Assembly: GCA_003134815.1 (NCBI GenBank) | Contig: PLCO01000017.1 | Location: 29,269 to 93,268 of the forward strand | DNA length: 64,000 nucleotides | From: Acidobacteriaceae bacterium | Lineage (GTDB): Bacteria; Acidobacteriota; Terriglobia; Terriglobales; Acidobacteriaceae | Reading direction: 5' to 3' | Part shown: positions 1 through 8,407 of the stretch, one piece after another | Layout: each line of letters begins with the position of its first letter | Numbering within the stretch: position 1 is the first letter of the stretch | The notes under the pieces: generated by a model | Seen by the model: only the letters and a program-made list of their open reading frames with translations | Databases searched by the model: none | Told to the model about the DNA's origin: nothing | Position numbers and translations under genes: made by a program

Positions 1-894
1 CTCGTAAGAGCGGAGGAAGTGCGAGGAGGCCGGCATGGACGAGCTGGCGTACATTGTCGGCGCCGGGGCAAACTCGGGCAGGGTTCCTGCGACGTAAAAG
101 TGCGGAGCATGGCCCAGCGCGAGCGAGTGAACCTGGCGGGTGGCGACCAATCCGCGGAGAACTTCACGAACCTTGCTGCGCGCGGTCAGGGGCGCAAGGA
201 ACATTTCCACTTCTTCCATGCTTGCGGCGATTACGGCCTGCAGGTAGATGGAGGCGAGCACCGAGATGGCGGTGACCTGTGACGTAGACGCGCCTTCCGC
301 GATGGCTTTTTGGTAGCGGACGCGCAGAAGCTGCCACTGCGGCGTTTTGCCGGCTGCGGACACAACCGGAATGATGCGCAGTTGCTGCCAGAGCTCGGTG
401 ATGGCGCGCAGAACGGCGGACTCGGAGACTTCGCGGCCGAGCGAATGCCGCAACTGAGTGATGGTGGCCTCGCCGGTTTCAAGTTGCTTGTAAGCCTGGA
501 TGGCCAGAGCCGAAACTTGCCGCGATCCGGTCAATTGAGGAATGCGGCGCCAGTCGCGATCGCCACGCAGTGCGTAAACGTAAGGCAGCACCCATGCCGC
601 AACCACGAAGTCGGGCCCCTCGCCCGGCTGGCCCAGAAGATTAAGGCGAACCGCAACGCCCTCAGACTCGAGGCGAACCAGCAGATCTTCGGCAATGGAA
701 ACCAGCTTGGCCGTGGGAGAAGATGTGTGCTCGCCGGCAACGGCTTCAACAAAGGTTGGTGCAGTGAATGAGGCGAATTGTCGCCTCGGCAAAAAGAGAC
801 ACAACCCCGTCTCCTCCAACCACGTACGGGCCTCATCAATCGTCAACTGCCCGCGTCCGTTCAGGCGCATCCTTTCGGAGCGCGATGCTTCCAT
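1..894 (-). CDS. AlkZ-related winged-helix DNA-binding protein, C-terminus cut by window edge
   Basis: The ORF track misses this frame because it runs off the left edge; I translated the minus strand by hand and found an open frame from about 894 to base 1 (298 codons, no stop). Visible signatures are a region reading 'TWLEETGLCLFLP', then 'FVEAVAGE', then 'VLPYVYALRGDRDW' and a helical stretch ending in 'WQQLRIIPVV'. This order resembles the winged-helix family related to AlkZ/YcaQ interstrand-crosslink DNA glycosylases. Whether it has glycosylase activity cannot be judged without its C-terminus. The ATG at 894 is one possible start; a TTG at 909 preceded by GCGAGG at good spacing is the alternative. 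It follows mutL on the same strand after about 100 bases, which fits a DNA-repair context. Confidence 0.6.
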   Translation of the reverse strand, partial: MEASRSERMRLNGRGQLTIDEARTWLEETGLCLFLPRRQFASFTAPTFVEAVAGEHTSSPTAKLVSIAEDLLVRLESEGVAVRLNLLGQPGEGPDFVVAAWVLPYVYALRGDRDWRRIPQLTGSRQVSALAIQAYKQLETGEATITQLRHSLGREVSESAVLRAITELWQQLRIIPVVSAAGKTPQWQLLRVRYQKAIAEGASTSQVTAISVLASIYLQAVIAASMEEVEMFLAPLTARSKVREVLRGLVATRQVHSLALGHAPHFYVAGTLPEFAPAPTMYASSSMPASSHFLRSYE

Positions 895-950
895 CTGTTC
901 TGCTGTCAAAGAAAACCTCGCTTCCAGGTAGGCGATCACGGCCAGAATCC

Positions 951-968
951 CGCGCTCCTAGGAGCGCG
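951..968. repeat. 18-bp perfect palindrome in mutL downstream gap
   Basis: CGCGCTCCTAGGAGCGCG is a perfect inverted repeat with no loop, sitting in the gap between mutL and the downstream AlkZ-related gene. No U-tract follows, so it is not a classical terminator. Confidence 0.6.
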
Positions 969-993
969 TCCGGCCACCCTCCAAGCCGCCGAG

Positions 994-1011
994 GGGTCTC
1001 TTAAGGGACCC
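994..1011 (-). terminator. Near-perfect palindrome overlapping the mutL stop codon
   Basis: GGGTCTCTTAAGGGACCC is an 18-nt palindrome with one mismatched pair and it overlaps the mutL stop. It could form a 3'-end stem on the mutL transcript, but lacks a T-run, so termination is only a possibility. Confidence 0.3.
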
Positions 1012-3080
1012 TAAATTCGGTGAAAGGCCCGCTGGATTTCCTTCCAAGAATACAGTAATGCGATTGGACGTCCATGCGGGCAGCTGGTTGGGTGACTGGT
1101 CTTCGCAAGCTCTAACAGCAACCATTCTATACGTTTTGGATCAAGAGCGGTATTGATCTTGATGGCAGAGTGGCAGGCAATGGAGGCGGCGATGCGCGAG
1201 CGGAGGCGGTCAAGTTCCTCATTCCGAAAGGGTTCACCGGAATCTGCGGTGCTCTGATCGATGACTTCAGCAAGCGTCCGATCCAGTTCTGCGCCTTCAA
1301 GGCCCACGGGGGCCGCTTTTACCGCAAGTGTTTGAGGGCCAAAGGGTTCCACCTCAAAACCGTTGTGTTCAAGCTCCTCAGCGATCCGGGCAAAGACGAC
1401 CATCTGTTCGGGCTTTAATTCCACAAGCATTGGCATCAGCAGTCGCTGGCGCTGGACGCGTTCCACCTGACGGTCGCGGAGGATCTTCTCAAAAAGCACC
1501 CGTTCGTGTGCAACGTGCTGATCGATGATCCACAAGCCGTCGTCGCCGGCGGCCAAAATGAAAGACTCGCGCAATTGCCCGAGCGGTTTGAGGGAGCCGA
1601 GGCGGTTGAGGGAGCTGGCAGACTGCTCAGCTTCCACCAGAGCCGCGGCTGCGGCGGAATCGTTGGCGTAAGCTGCTGCTCCGTTGTAGTTTGGTCTGCA
1701 ATCGCCGGCGGTTTGGGCGGCGTTTGGCGCGAAGAGGGCGTTGGCGGCAGCGCCCATGGCCTCAGGATCAAAGCTGCGGACAAAATTAGCCATGGGCTGG
1801 CCGTCGGGAAGGCCGCGGCCATCAACACTTCGCTCGCCAAATGGCAACGAGCCTGGAACGGGCAAAGGCAAACGCGGGGTCAGGTGGAACGATTCTGCAT
1901 CGGCGAGACCAGCCGGATCGGATTCCGGTGCACCGGGCAAGGGCGACGCCGCGGGCGGCATTAGCGACGGGCTGGCCGTGGGCTGCGAATCGAGAGCGGC
2001 AAGAAATCCGGCGGCAGGGCGAGATTGAATGAGCGCAGTGCGCAGGCTGTCGCGAACAAAGTCGTGGATGCGGCTCTGCTGGCGAAAGCGGACTTCAGTC
2101 TTGGCCGGGTGGACGTTCACGTCCACTTCCTCAGGCGGCATTTCAAGGAAGAGCAAAACCACGGGGAAGCTGGTCGGCGGGATTACGTTGCGATACGCCT
2201 CGGTGATGGCGTGCATCAGAAGTCGGTCGCGGATGAGCCGCTTGTTAATGAAGATGTAGATGGAGTTGCGGTTCAACTTTTGCAGTTCGGGCTTCGAGTA
2301 AAAGCCGGAGAGGCGCAGCGAGCCGGGATCGCGCAGAGGCTGCTCGGGATCTTTTTTCCAGGGAGGAGGCTCGGGCAGTCCACCACGCTCGAAGGGCGCC
2401 TCGGCGGCGACGGGAAGCAACTGGCTGAGCGTCTCCTTGCCAAAAACCTGGAAGATGCGCTCGGCGGTGCGGGCGACGGGAGGAGCGGTGAGGATGGTGT
2501 GGCTCGCGGAGAGAAGATCGAATTGATTTTCAGGATGGGCCAGCGCGTAGTGCGTCACCAGCGCGGTGACGTGGGCCAGCTCAGTGGATTCGGCGCGAAG
2601 AAATTTTCGCCGCGCGGGAGTGTTGAAGAAGAGATCGCTGACGGCGATGGTTGTGCCACGGGGCAGAGCCGCATCCTCAACGCGATGAATTTTGCCGCCG
2701 GCTACGTCAATGCGCGTACCCGCAGCTTCGTCTCCGGTTGCTGTCTCAAGCGTTACGCGCGCGACGGATGCGATCGAGGGCAGCGCCTCGCCGCGGAAGC
2801 CGAGGGTGGCAATCGAAAGCAGATCGTCCGCGGTACGCAGCTTCGACGTGGCGTGGCGCTCGAAGGCCAGCAGAGCGTCGTCGCGGTTCATGCCGTGGCC
2901 GTCGTCGGAGACGCGGATCAGCTTGCGCCCGCCGCCTTCCACCTCGACGCGAATGCGCGACGCTCCGGCGTCGAGAGCATTCTCAAGCAGCTCTTTAACG
3001 ACGGATGCGGGCCGATCGACCACCTCGCCGGCGGCAATCTGGTTGGCAACTTGATCGGAGAGGATACGGATCTGGCCCAT
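1011..3080 (-). CDS. mutL: DNA mismatch repair protein MutL (endonuclease-type)
   Basis: MutL links MutS mismatch recognition to strand removal. The N-terminal GHKL ATPase is complete: 'ELLENALDAGAS' near residues 30-41, 'DDGHGM' near 60 and 'GFRGEALPSIASV' near 95-107. A long Pro/Ala-rich linker follows (roughly residues 350-500). The C-terminal domain carries a metal-binding motif, 'DQHVAHERVLFE' at about 520-531, matching the DQHA(X)2E(X)4E pattern with A to V, together with 'ACHSAIK' and 'CPHGRP' near 667. These are the marks of MutL proteins with intrinsic nicking activity, as in bacteria without MutH. At 689 aa it is of normal length. It lies about 70 bases downstream of the M48 protease on the same strand. 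Confidence 0.97.
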   Translation of the reverse strand: MGQIRILSDQVANQIAAGEVVDRPASVVKELLENALDAGASRIRVEVEGGGRKLIRVSDDGHGMNRDDALLAFERHATSKLRTADDLLSIATLGFRGEALPSIASVARVTLETATGDEAAGTRIDVAGGKIHRVEDAALPRGTTIAVSDLFFNTPARRKFLRAESTELAHVTALVTHYALAHPENQFDLLSASHTILTAPPVARTAERIFQVFGKETLSQLLPVAAEAPFERGGLPEPPPWKKDPEQPLRDPGSLRLSGFYSKPELQKLNRNSIYIFINKRLIRDRLLMHAITEAYRNVIPPTSFPVVLLFLEMPPEEVDVNVHPAKTEVRFRQQSRIHDFVRDSLRTALIQSRPAAGFLAALDSQPTASPSLMPPAASPLPGAPESDPAGLADAESFHLTPRLPLPVPGSLPFGERSVDGRGLPDGQPMANFVRSFDPEAMGAAANALFAPNAAQTAGDCRPNYNGAAAYANDSAAAAALVEAEQSASSLNRLGSLKPLGQLRESFILAAGDDGLWIIDQHVAHERVLFEKILRDRQVERVQRQRLLMPMLVELKPEQMVVFARIAEELEHNGFEVEPFGPQTLAVKAAPVGLEGAELDRTLAEVIDQSTADSGEPFRNEELDRLRSRIAASIACHSAIKINTALDPKRIEWLLLELAKTSHPTSCPHGRPIALLYSWKEIQRAFHRI

Positions 3081-3150
3081 AAGAACTCAGGGTATCGCAA
3101 GTTGTTGAACCAGATCCGATGAATGGTCTGCGCAAAGTTCGCGCAGATTC

Positions 3151-4824
3151 CTAATTTGACGCCGGTGCGCCGGCCTTTACCGGCTTGTTCGCCGCAGCCG
3201 TTTTGACCCTACTGCGGGAACTCGGCGTTGTGCCCGGCTCCGCTGAAGGCGCCGGCCCTTCCAGCATGGAGGCCTTGCGAATTACCGCCTCGGGAGCGGT
3301 AGTGGAAAAGCCCGGGTTGTTCGTCAACTGGGCATCAAACCACTGCGGAGGCAAGTACCACCTTCCGTCGCCGGCCGCAGTCAGATAGTCGTAGATCAGC
3401 GGCATGTTCGAAGGCAGCCCGCCGTGGTCGCGTTCTGAGAGGGCGACATAGGCCTTCAACTCGCTGGCGATTTGGTCGTGGTTGGACGGGTCCTCGGCCT
3501 CCATCAAAGCGACGGCGTATTCCAGGTGAGCCGCAGGAATAGCGCCCCGGTCGGCGTCGAGACGAAGCGCGGTGGTCAGATGGTTGAGGGCGTCCTGGCG
3601 CTCGTTGGGAGTGCGCGCGGTGAGGCGTTCGAGCTTGGCCAGATAGAAGCTCGCGTAGGGATCGTCAGGCCGCTCCGCAACGGCGCCATCGAGATTCCTT
3701 TTGGCGACGGCAAATAGATCGTAATCCATGGCCAGGATCCCGTTATCGCGCTTGACGGAGGAGCTCATGGGCCCGAAGTCGGGACTATTGGAATTGAATC
3801 CGTTGCCCTTGACCCGCAACTCAATCTCTGCCTTCAGGTCGCCGCCAAAGAGCGAGTCCAGATGCGCCTGCCGCTCCTTGATGCGCGGAGCGCTGCCCAT
3901 AAAACCGAGCCCCATGCGCGAGTCCGCAGTGACGACTTGATTGAGCGAAGCAAAAAGGCGATTGATGTCGCGCGGGTCGTAGCCCTGTTCAATCATCAAA
4001 TTGATCGCCATGTCGTCGGCGTCGTCCTCTTCTTTCGAGGCCCAGAGGACCGGCTCGATCTGCGGATGAATGAAGTAGTGGCCGATTTCCATCCCCGTGG
4101 CCAGCCCGGCGCTGCCGCCGAGCAACCCACCAAGGCGCAGCGGAATCATGGCGCCGCCGAGTCCAGCGCCCATGACCATTGAGCCGACGTCGGTGATCAT
4201 CTTTTCCTTTTCGGCCTTCTCCTTGGCCAGCTCTCCGGCCACATGCTTGTCGCGGATGCGCAGGTAAGCTTGCCGCAATTCAACATGGGCAATTTCATGC
4301 GCCAGGATGTAGCTCAGCTCCGACTCGCTGTCGAGCATGGAAACCAGTCCAGTGGAGAGGTAGATGGTTCCCGTGGAGAGGGTGAGAGCTTTGGGGATGG
4401 GATCGTACAAGACGCGGAAGGTGTAAACGTTGGTCGAGTTCTTGGGAACGAGCCTTTGCCCGATGTGGTTGACGTAGCTTTGCACCACGGGATTGCTGTA
4501 GAGACGCTGCTGATCAAACGAGTCGCCGGCAGCGGCGTCCTGGGCCAATCCCTTGCTTGCGGTCAAGTTGATGCCATATGCAAGTTGCATGTCGTTGCGG
4601 CGCAGCGTGTCCCATTCCTGCTGAATGGCATCCTGCACCTCGGGCATCCCTTCGACCCGGGCGATCTTGTCCTTGTCGACGTTGCTGATGTCGTTCGGAT
4701 CCTGCGGCTTCTTGTTTTTCCCCGAAAGCGCGTTGGATATTTGGGACATCTGAGCCGAAGACGGCGGCGCTGTAACTCCGCAGACAAGCAGAGCACAAAA
4801 GGCGATGGCGAGAAGTCTTTTCAT
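3151..4824 (-). CDS. Exported M48-family metalloprotease with C-terminal TPR-like region (BepA-like)
   Basis: I place the start at the seventh Met of the ORF (4824), because AAGGAGAG lies four bases upstream and the protein then begins with a clean signal peptide ('MKRLLAIAFCALLVCG...', cleavage after SSAQ). The zinc motif is 'HEIAH' at residues 176-180 and the third ligand is probably in 'EEDDADDMAI', matching the ExxAD pattern of peptidase M48. A Gly-rich hydrophobic stretch ('MGAGLGGAMIPLRLGG') follows the active site, and the C-terminal third is helical and TPR-like. Proteins of this layout act in the periplasm on outer-membrane protein quality control; that role here is inferred from the family. 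557 aa. Confidence 0.88.
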   Translation of the reverse strand: MKRLLAIAFCALLVCGVTAPPSSAQMSQISNALSGKNKKPQDPNDISNVDKDKIARVEGMPEVQDAIQQEWDTLRRNDMQLAYGINLTASKGLAQDAAAGDSFDQQRLYSNPVVQSYVNHIGQRLVPKNSTNVYTFRVLYDPIPKALTLSTGTIYLSTGLVSMLDSESELSYILAHEIAHVELRQAYLRIRDKHVAGELAKEKAEKEKMITDVGSMVMGAGLGGAMIPLRLGGLLGGSAGLATGMEIGHYFIHPQIEPVLWASKEEDDADDMAINLMIEQGYDPRDINRLFASLNQVVTADSRMGLGFMGSAPRIKERQAHLDSLFGGDLKAEIELRVKGNGFNSNSPDFGPMSSSVKRDNGILAMDYDLFAVAKRNLDGAVAERPDDPYASFYLAKLERLTARTPNERQDALNHLTTALRLDADRGAIPAAHLEYAVALMEAEDPSNHDQIASELKAYVALSERDHGGLPSNMPLIYDYLTAAGDGRWYLPPQWFDAQLTNNPGFSTTAPEAVIRKASMLEGPAPSAEPGTTPSSRSRVKTAAANKPVKAGAPASN

Positions 4825-5197
4825 AAGACTCTCCTTTTCCATGAATGCGGCGTCAGCGGAGAACGCCGTTGACCGTTTCTGGCTGGGGGGAGGCCCGGTA
4901 ATCCCGAGTATAGGCCTGAATTTCGTGCCGAGTCAACGATGCGCGGGGGCGGCGGAAAAGTCGCAAATCGCAGCAATTGATGCGGTGATTCGCGCCTTGC
5001 GGTAGATCAATATGCAAGGCAGCAGGGTTTTCGGAATCGCAGGCCTTTTCGAGCGCTCGATACCACATGCAGAGACGCCAGTTCGAAGTGTGACGCAAAG
5101 CACACAAGGCGAACGCCAGGCACGCGACAATAGTCATGCAGGGATTCGAGTTAGACCGGGCAAAGCGGCCGGGTTTGTCGGCCGGGAGAGACGATTC
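4825..5197. other. Divergent intergenic region between the M48 protease and phosphotransacetylase genes
   Basis: About 370 bases between two divergently transcribed genes. The ORF track extends the + strand gene back to 5012 and shows a 290-aa ORF on the minus strand, but neither extension resembles a protein family. Promoters for both neighbours presumably lie here; I see no convincing -35/-10 pair. Confidence 0.5.
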
Positions 5198-6184
5198 ATG
5201 AGCGATCTTGCAACCTTGGCTGAGGCCGGTGCCGTTGACCCGCTTGTCGGGCACCCGCCGGACTATCACGTGTTTCACAATTTCATTCAGCGCTGCAAGA
5301 ATCTTCCGGCAATCACGACGGCAGTAGTTTGGCCGCTGACCGAGGTGGCAATGGGCGGCGCGGTAGAAGCTGCGGCAGCGGGGCTGATTGAGCCCACGCT
5401 CATTGGACCTGAAAAGGCGATGAAGGCTTTGGCGGCAAAGATTGGCGCCAACATCAGCGCGTTCCCGATCGTGCAGGCCGAAACCGAGGCTCATGCCGCC
5501 GAAGCTGCCGTGGCCATGTGCCGAGCAGGTGATGCGCTTGCGCTGATGAAAGGCAGTCTGCACACAGACGAGTTGTTGAAGCCCGCCTTGCAGCGCGATA
5601 CCGGGCTGCGTACAGCGCGGCGCATTTCGCATGTGTTCATCATGGATACGCCGGCCTACGCGCGGACGCTGCTGATCACCGACGCGGCCATCAACATTAC
5701 GCCGGACCTTGAAGACAAGATTCACATTGTGCAGAATGCGATTGACCTGGCGATCGCGCTGGGAATTCCAGAGCCCAAAGTTGCGCTGCTTTCGGCGGTG
5801 GAGACGGTGAATCCGAAGATCCAGTCAACGCTGGACGCGGCGGCGCTATGCAAAATGGCCGATCGCGGCCAGATCACGGGCGGAATTCTCGACGGGCCGC
5901 TGGCATTCGATACCGCGGTGAGCGCAAAGGCGGCGCAGATCAAGAAACTGGTTTCGCCGGTCACGGGGCAGGCCGACATTCTGGTTGTGCCCGACCTTGA
6001 GAGCGGCAACATGCTGGCCAAGCAACTGGAATATTTAGGCGGAGCGCAACTGGCCGGTATCGTGCTGGGCGCGCGGGTGCCCACGATTCTTACCAGCCGC
6101 GCGGACTCGGCAGAGACGCGGCTGGTAAGCTGCGCCGTGGCCGTGCTGCTGCACTACGCGGCGCACCCGGCGATGAAGGTGTAG
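5198..6184 (+). CDS. Phosphate acetyl/butyryltransferase family protein
   Basis: The protein transfers an acyl group between acyl-CoA and phosphate (PF01515-type fold), feeding acyl phosphate metabolism in the cytoplasm. Signatures include 'AAGLIEPTLIGPEKAM', 'LMKGSLHTDELLKPAL', 'GILDGPLAFDTAVS' and the C-terminal 'VVPDLESGNMLAKQL'. The track ORF begins at 5012, but the ATG at 5198 is preceded by GGGAGAG and starts 'MSDLATLAEAG', so I take that start (328 aa, normal for the short acetyl/butyryl form). Acetyl versus butyryl specificity cannot be read from the sequence. The last 128 bases of the gene recur, about 91% identical, at 8408-8535, the other side of an accessory cassette. Confidence 0.9.
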   Translation: MSDLATLAEAGAVDPLVGHPPDYHVFHNFIQRCKNLPAITTAVVWPLTEVAMGGAVEAAAAGLIEPTLIGPEKAMKALAAKIGANISAFPIVQAETEAHAAEAAVAMCRAGDALALMKGSLHTDELLKPALQRDTGLRTARRISHVFIMDTPAYARTLLITDAAINITPDLEDKIHIVQNAIDLAIALGIPEPKVALLSAVETVNPKIQSTLDAAALCKMADRGQITGGILDGPLAFDTAVSAKAAQIKKLVSPVTGQADILVVPDLESGNMLAKQLEYLGGAQLAGIVLGARVPTILTSRADSAETRLVSCAVAVLLHYAAHPAMKV

Positions 6185-6186
6185 CT
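6059..6186 (+). repeat. Left copy of 128-bp direct repeat (3' end of phosphotransacetylase gene)
   Basis: Aligned by eye with 8408-8535: 128 positions, no gaps, 11 differences. Nine differences are synonymous and two change an amino acid (V to A and M to V). The longest identical block is 29 bp, beginning AGCTGCGCCGTGGCCGTGCT. This copy is the functional end of the intact gene. Confidence 0.9.
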
Positions 6187-6300
6187 CTTTCAATCGAATC
6201 CTCAGAATTGAATGGCTGTCGCCCTCTCGCGCCTCGTGCGGCCTCGTGACGTTACTAAAGGCCAATGCCTCTTCGTAACGTTCATGCGGTTGATTTTCAT

Positions 6301-6329
6301 TTGACTTCTGCGCTCGCCGGGATCATATT
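6301..6329 (+). promoter_or_regulatory. Candidate sigma-70 promoter for the accessory cassette
   Basis: TTGACT at 6301-6306 and CATATT at 6324-6329 are separated by exactly 17 bases (5/6 and 4/6 matches to consensus). It points at the 6469 gene about 130 bases downstream. An inverted repeat, CGGACAC and GTGTCCG (6401-6425, 11-base loop), lies in the presumed leader. Confidence 0.4.
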
Positions 6330-6468
6330 GTTTGTCAAATTCCCCTCGGGGTCAAACATGGGCCGAGCATCGCTGGGCTCACTGCCAATGTCCTCGCCAT
6401 CGGACACCCTCCGAGCGCGTGTCCGGTGACCTTTCGCGTGAACGATACATCGCCGAATGGAGACCCCC

Positions 6469-7068
6469 ATGATCAGACCCCTCTTGCTCGCCCCGCATGG
6501 CGCGGGGCTTCGTCTTCACGCCATCAATCCCCGCTCTTCACCCAACACCGCGTGGTTGATTCCTCTCCTGTTCCTCGTCGCATTCGCCTTCGCGATAGCG
6601 TGTTCAGCGCAAACAGGCGTAACAGTTCACAACCATGGTCCCGCGCCCATGATCGATGGCTCGGTCCATCCGGAGCAGGTACCAGACGTTGTTGCGTATC
6701 GTTTGGTTCTGCTGGGACTGTCGCAGCCCGCAAATCCGACGGATGCCCAAACGCAACGTCACCTGGCGCAGTTCCGAGCAATCGGAATGAAGGACAACGA
6801 TAACACGATGTTGATCTCGATCCTGTCTCGCTTCAGAGACGACTATCGCAGCATGATCGAGACCTACAATGCGGCCGCGACAGCCGCCAATGCCAGCGGC
6901 CAGCGAGCGGACATCAACGGATTCCTGCTGGAGCGCGATCAATTCATCCAGTCGACTCACGACCAGCTAAAGGGCGCTTTGAGCCCCGTTGGATGGGGCC
7001 GTCTCGATGCCTATGTCCAGGGCAATAAGAAGCACATGAAAATCAGCGTCGCGGAGGCAAGCCGATGA
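6469..7068 (+). CDS. Exported protein of unknown function (cassette gene 1)
   Basis: I do not recognise a characterised family. The protein has an N-terminal hydrophobic segment ('LIPLLFLVAFAFAIACSAQ') that looks like a signal peptide, then a mature part with 'DGSVHPEQVPDVVAYRLVLL' and a helical, charged C-terminal half. The track start is 6457; the ATG at 6469 has GGAG six bases upstream and is preferred, though both give an exported protein. The stop overlaps the next start (ATGA), so the two genes are translationally coupled and likely work together. It is the first gene of a four-gene cassette bounded by the duplicated phosphotransacetylase 3' end. Confidence 0.7.
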   Translation: MIRPLLLAPHGAGLRLHAINPRSSPNTAWLIPLLFLVAFAFAIACSAQTGVTVHNHGPAPMIDGSVHPEQVPDVVAYRLVLLGLSQPANPTDAQTQRHLAQFRAIGMKDNDNTMLISILSRFRDDYRSMIETYNAAATAANASGQRADINGFLLERDQFIQSTHDQLKGALSPVGWGRLDAYVQGNKKHMKISVAEASR

Positions 7069-7733
7069 AATCGAATTTGTGGCTCACGATTGCGGCCGTT
7101 GCCGTCGCCCTCCTGGCCTGCAAGGAGGCCTCGGCTCAAGGATGTTCCGTCAGCTACGATCCCAGCTTCAGCCTCTGGGAAGATGTTTCCGCGGACGCTA
7201 CCAACATCTATACGCAGGTCGGCATCGACGGATCGGGTACGATGACGGTGGAAGGCATGTGCGACCTTCCCTATATCACGCATACCGCGTACATCTGGAA
7301 CAGCGTCGGGAGTGTGGGTAATAGCTGGGTGCCTACGGGCGAATTCTGCCCGGATTGCTATGTTTCTACTGAGCAAGACGACATTGTCCCATATGATCCC
7401 GCCCAAAACTACACGTTCGACTATGAAGGGCAGATGTGGTGCAACATCGGCGGTGAGTTTTTTGATGTTTTCGGGTCGATCAAAATATCGACCACCTACG
7501 GACTCCTTCAAGGCATTATTAGCATTCCAGCAGGAAACGTCTGTGTATATGTACCGGCTTGTTCGAGCGGCACTCCTACTTGCGGCAATCCTACCGGTGA
7601 AGACTATGTCGGGGAAGGCGGAACCTGTTCTGCGTACTCGCGAGGGAGTTTCATAAGTGCCCTGGACGAGAACGGAAATAGAGAGTGCGCTGGAGTTTAT
7701 TTTCAAGCCACCGGACCGGGGCCGTGTAACTAG
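7065..7733 (+). CDS. Secreted cysteine-rich protein of unknown function (cassette gene 2)
   Basis: The ORF begins with a textbook signal peptide ('MKSNLWLTIAAVAVALLACKEASAQG') and a mature part of about 195 residues with at least ten cysteines, including 'CPDC' and a C-terminal run of spaced Cys. This suggests a disulfide-stabilised periplasmic or extracellular protein. The mature sequence is rich in Gly, Tyr, Ser and Thr and acidic overall, reminiscent of surface or adhesin-like beta proteins, but I recognise no family. It overlaps the upstream gene by four bases and is followed after 24 bases by a small membrane protein. Confidence 0.7.
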   Translation: MKSNLWLTIAAVAVALLACKEASAQGCSVSYDPSFSLWEDVSADATNIYTQVGIDGSGTMTVEGMCDLPYITHTAYIWNSVGSVGNSWVPTGEFCPDCYVSTEQDDIVPYDPAQNYTFDYEGQMWCNIGGEFFDVFGSIKISTTYGLLQGIISIPAGNVCVYVPACSSGTPTCGNPTGEDYVGEGGTCSAYSRGSFISALDENGNRECAGVYFQATGPGPCN

Positions 7734-7757
7734 GATGATGAGAAAGGAAACCGGCGG

Positions 7758-7970
7758 ATGATTTGGCTGAAGAGCTTGCTAGGCGGCGTGCTTGCGGCGG
7801 TAGTGGGAGGCTGTCTATCCTTGGTGATGATTTTCATCAAATTGCGGCGTGAGACACTGTCACGCTCAATCGGAGTGGACGTTTCGCTCCTTCGTAATCC
7901 ATTAGTTATTGTTTTCCTGGTAGGACTGTTCGTGGTTGGGTTTGCGATCTCGTTTTTTCGGCTGAAATAA
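7758..7970 (+). CDS. Small two-helix membrane protein (cassette gene 3)
   Basis: The 70-aa product has two hydrophobic helices ('LLGGVLAAVVGGCLSLVMIF' and 'PLVIVFLVGLFVVGFAISFF') joined by a basic loop ('KLRRETLSR'). AAGGA lies about nine bases before the ATG, supporting translation. The layout and the 'LLRNPLVIVFLVG' stretch resemble the next gene ('LLMRSPVIVLVLS'), so the two are probably paralogues. Function unknown; it may form a complex with the exported products upstream. Confidence 0.6.
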   Translation: MIWLKSLLGGVLAAVVGGCLSLVMIFIKLRRETLSRSIGVDVSLLRNPLVIVFLVGLFVVGFAISFFRLK

Positions 7971-8067
7971 TTCGGCTGGGCCTGCCTTCCGTTGTTTCTG
8001 GGACAGAACGCGATTGGCACCGACGAATCGAGCGTGATGAGCTGCACGAGCAACCCGTAGAGGAGAG

Positions 8068-8355
8068 ATGGTGTCCTTCATCCCACAAAACGCGTCTGGC
8101 CCCGCGGCTGGGAGCATGGCATTGCTGAAAGCCGTTGCGGGTGGGTTAGTCAGCCTGCTTTTCGCTTGGATCGTGATTGTTTCCGCTGATCTCTGGAAGG
8201 CCAAGATCATCGCTGCCAAACATGGGGCAACTGGCCTCGGTGCAGTGTCAGGGGGATGGACACTGCTCATGCGATCGCCGGTAATCGTTCTGGTGCTCTC
8301 TGCCGCGTTTGGACTCGGATTCTTCTTCATCGCCCGGCTCGCAGGCCGACACTGA
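8068..8355 (+). CDS. Small two-helix membrane protein, paralogue of the previous gene (cassette gene 4)
   Basis: Two transmembrane helices ('AVAGGLVSLLFAWIVIVSA' and 'PVIVLVLSAAFGLGFFFIA') with a longer central loop than its neighbour. The initiating codon is uncertain: ATG 8068 follows AGGAG very closely, while ATG 8116 ('MALLKAVAGG') lines up with the start of the 7758 product. Similarity to that product, order of helices and shared 'SP/NP-V-I-V' motif indicate a tandem duplication. Function unknown. Confidence 0.55.
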   Translation: MVSFIPQNASGPAAGSMALLKAVAGGLVSLLFAWIVIVSADLWKAKIIAAKHGATGLGAVSGGWTLLMRSPVIVLVLSAAFGLGFFFIARLAGRH

Positions 8356-8407
8356 GGCGAATTCCGAACGAACCGCTGCGCCACGGAGCCAAATCGGGAG
8401 CCTTCGC

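Noticed and set aside
2025-3122. 365-aa plus-strand ORF
   Set aside because: It lies fully antisense to mutL, whose motifs are unmistakable; its sequence shows no family pattern.
4853-5725. 290-aa minus-strand ORF
   Set aside because: It overlaps the phosphotransacetylase gene on the opposite strand and has no recognisable motifs; a high-GC shadow ORF.
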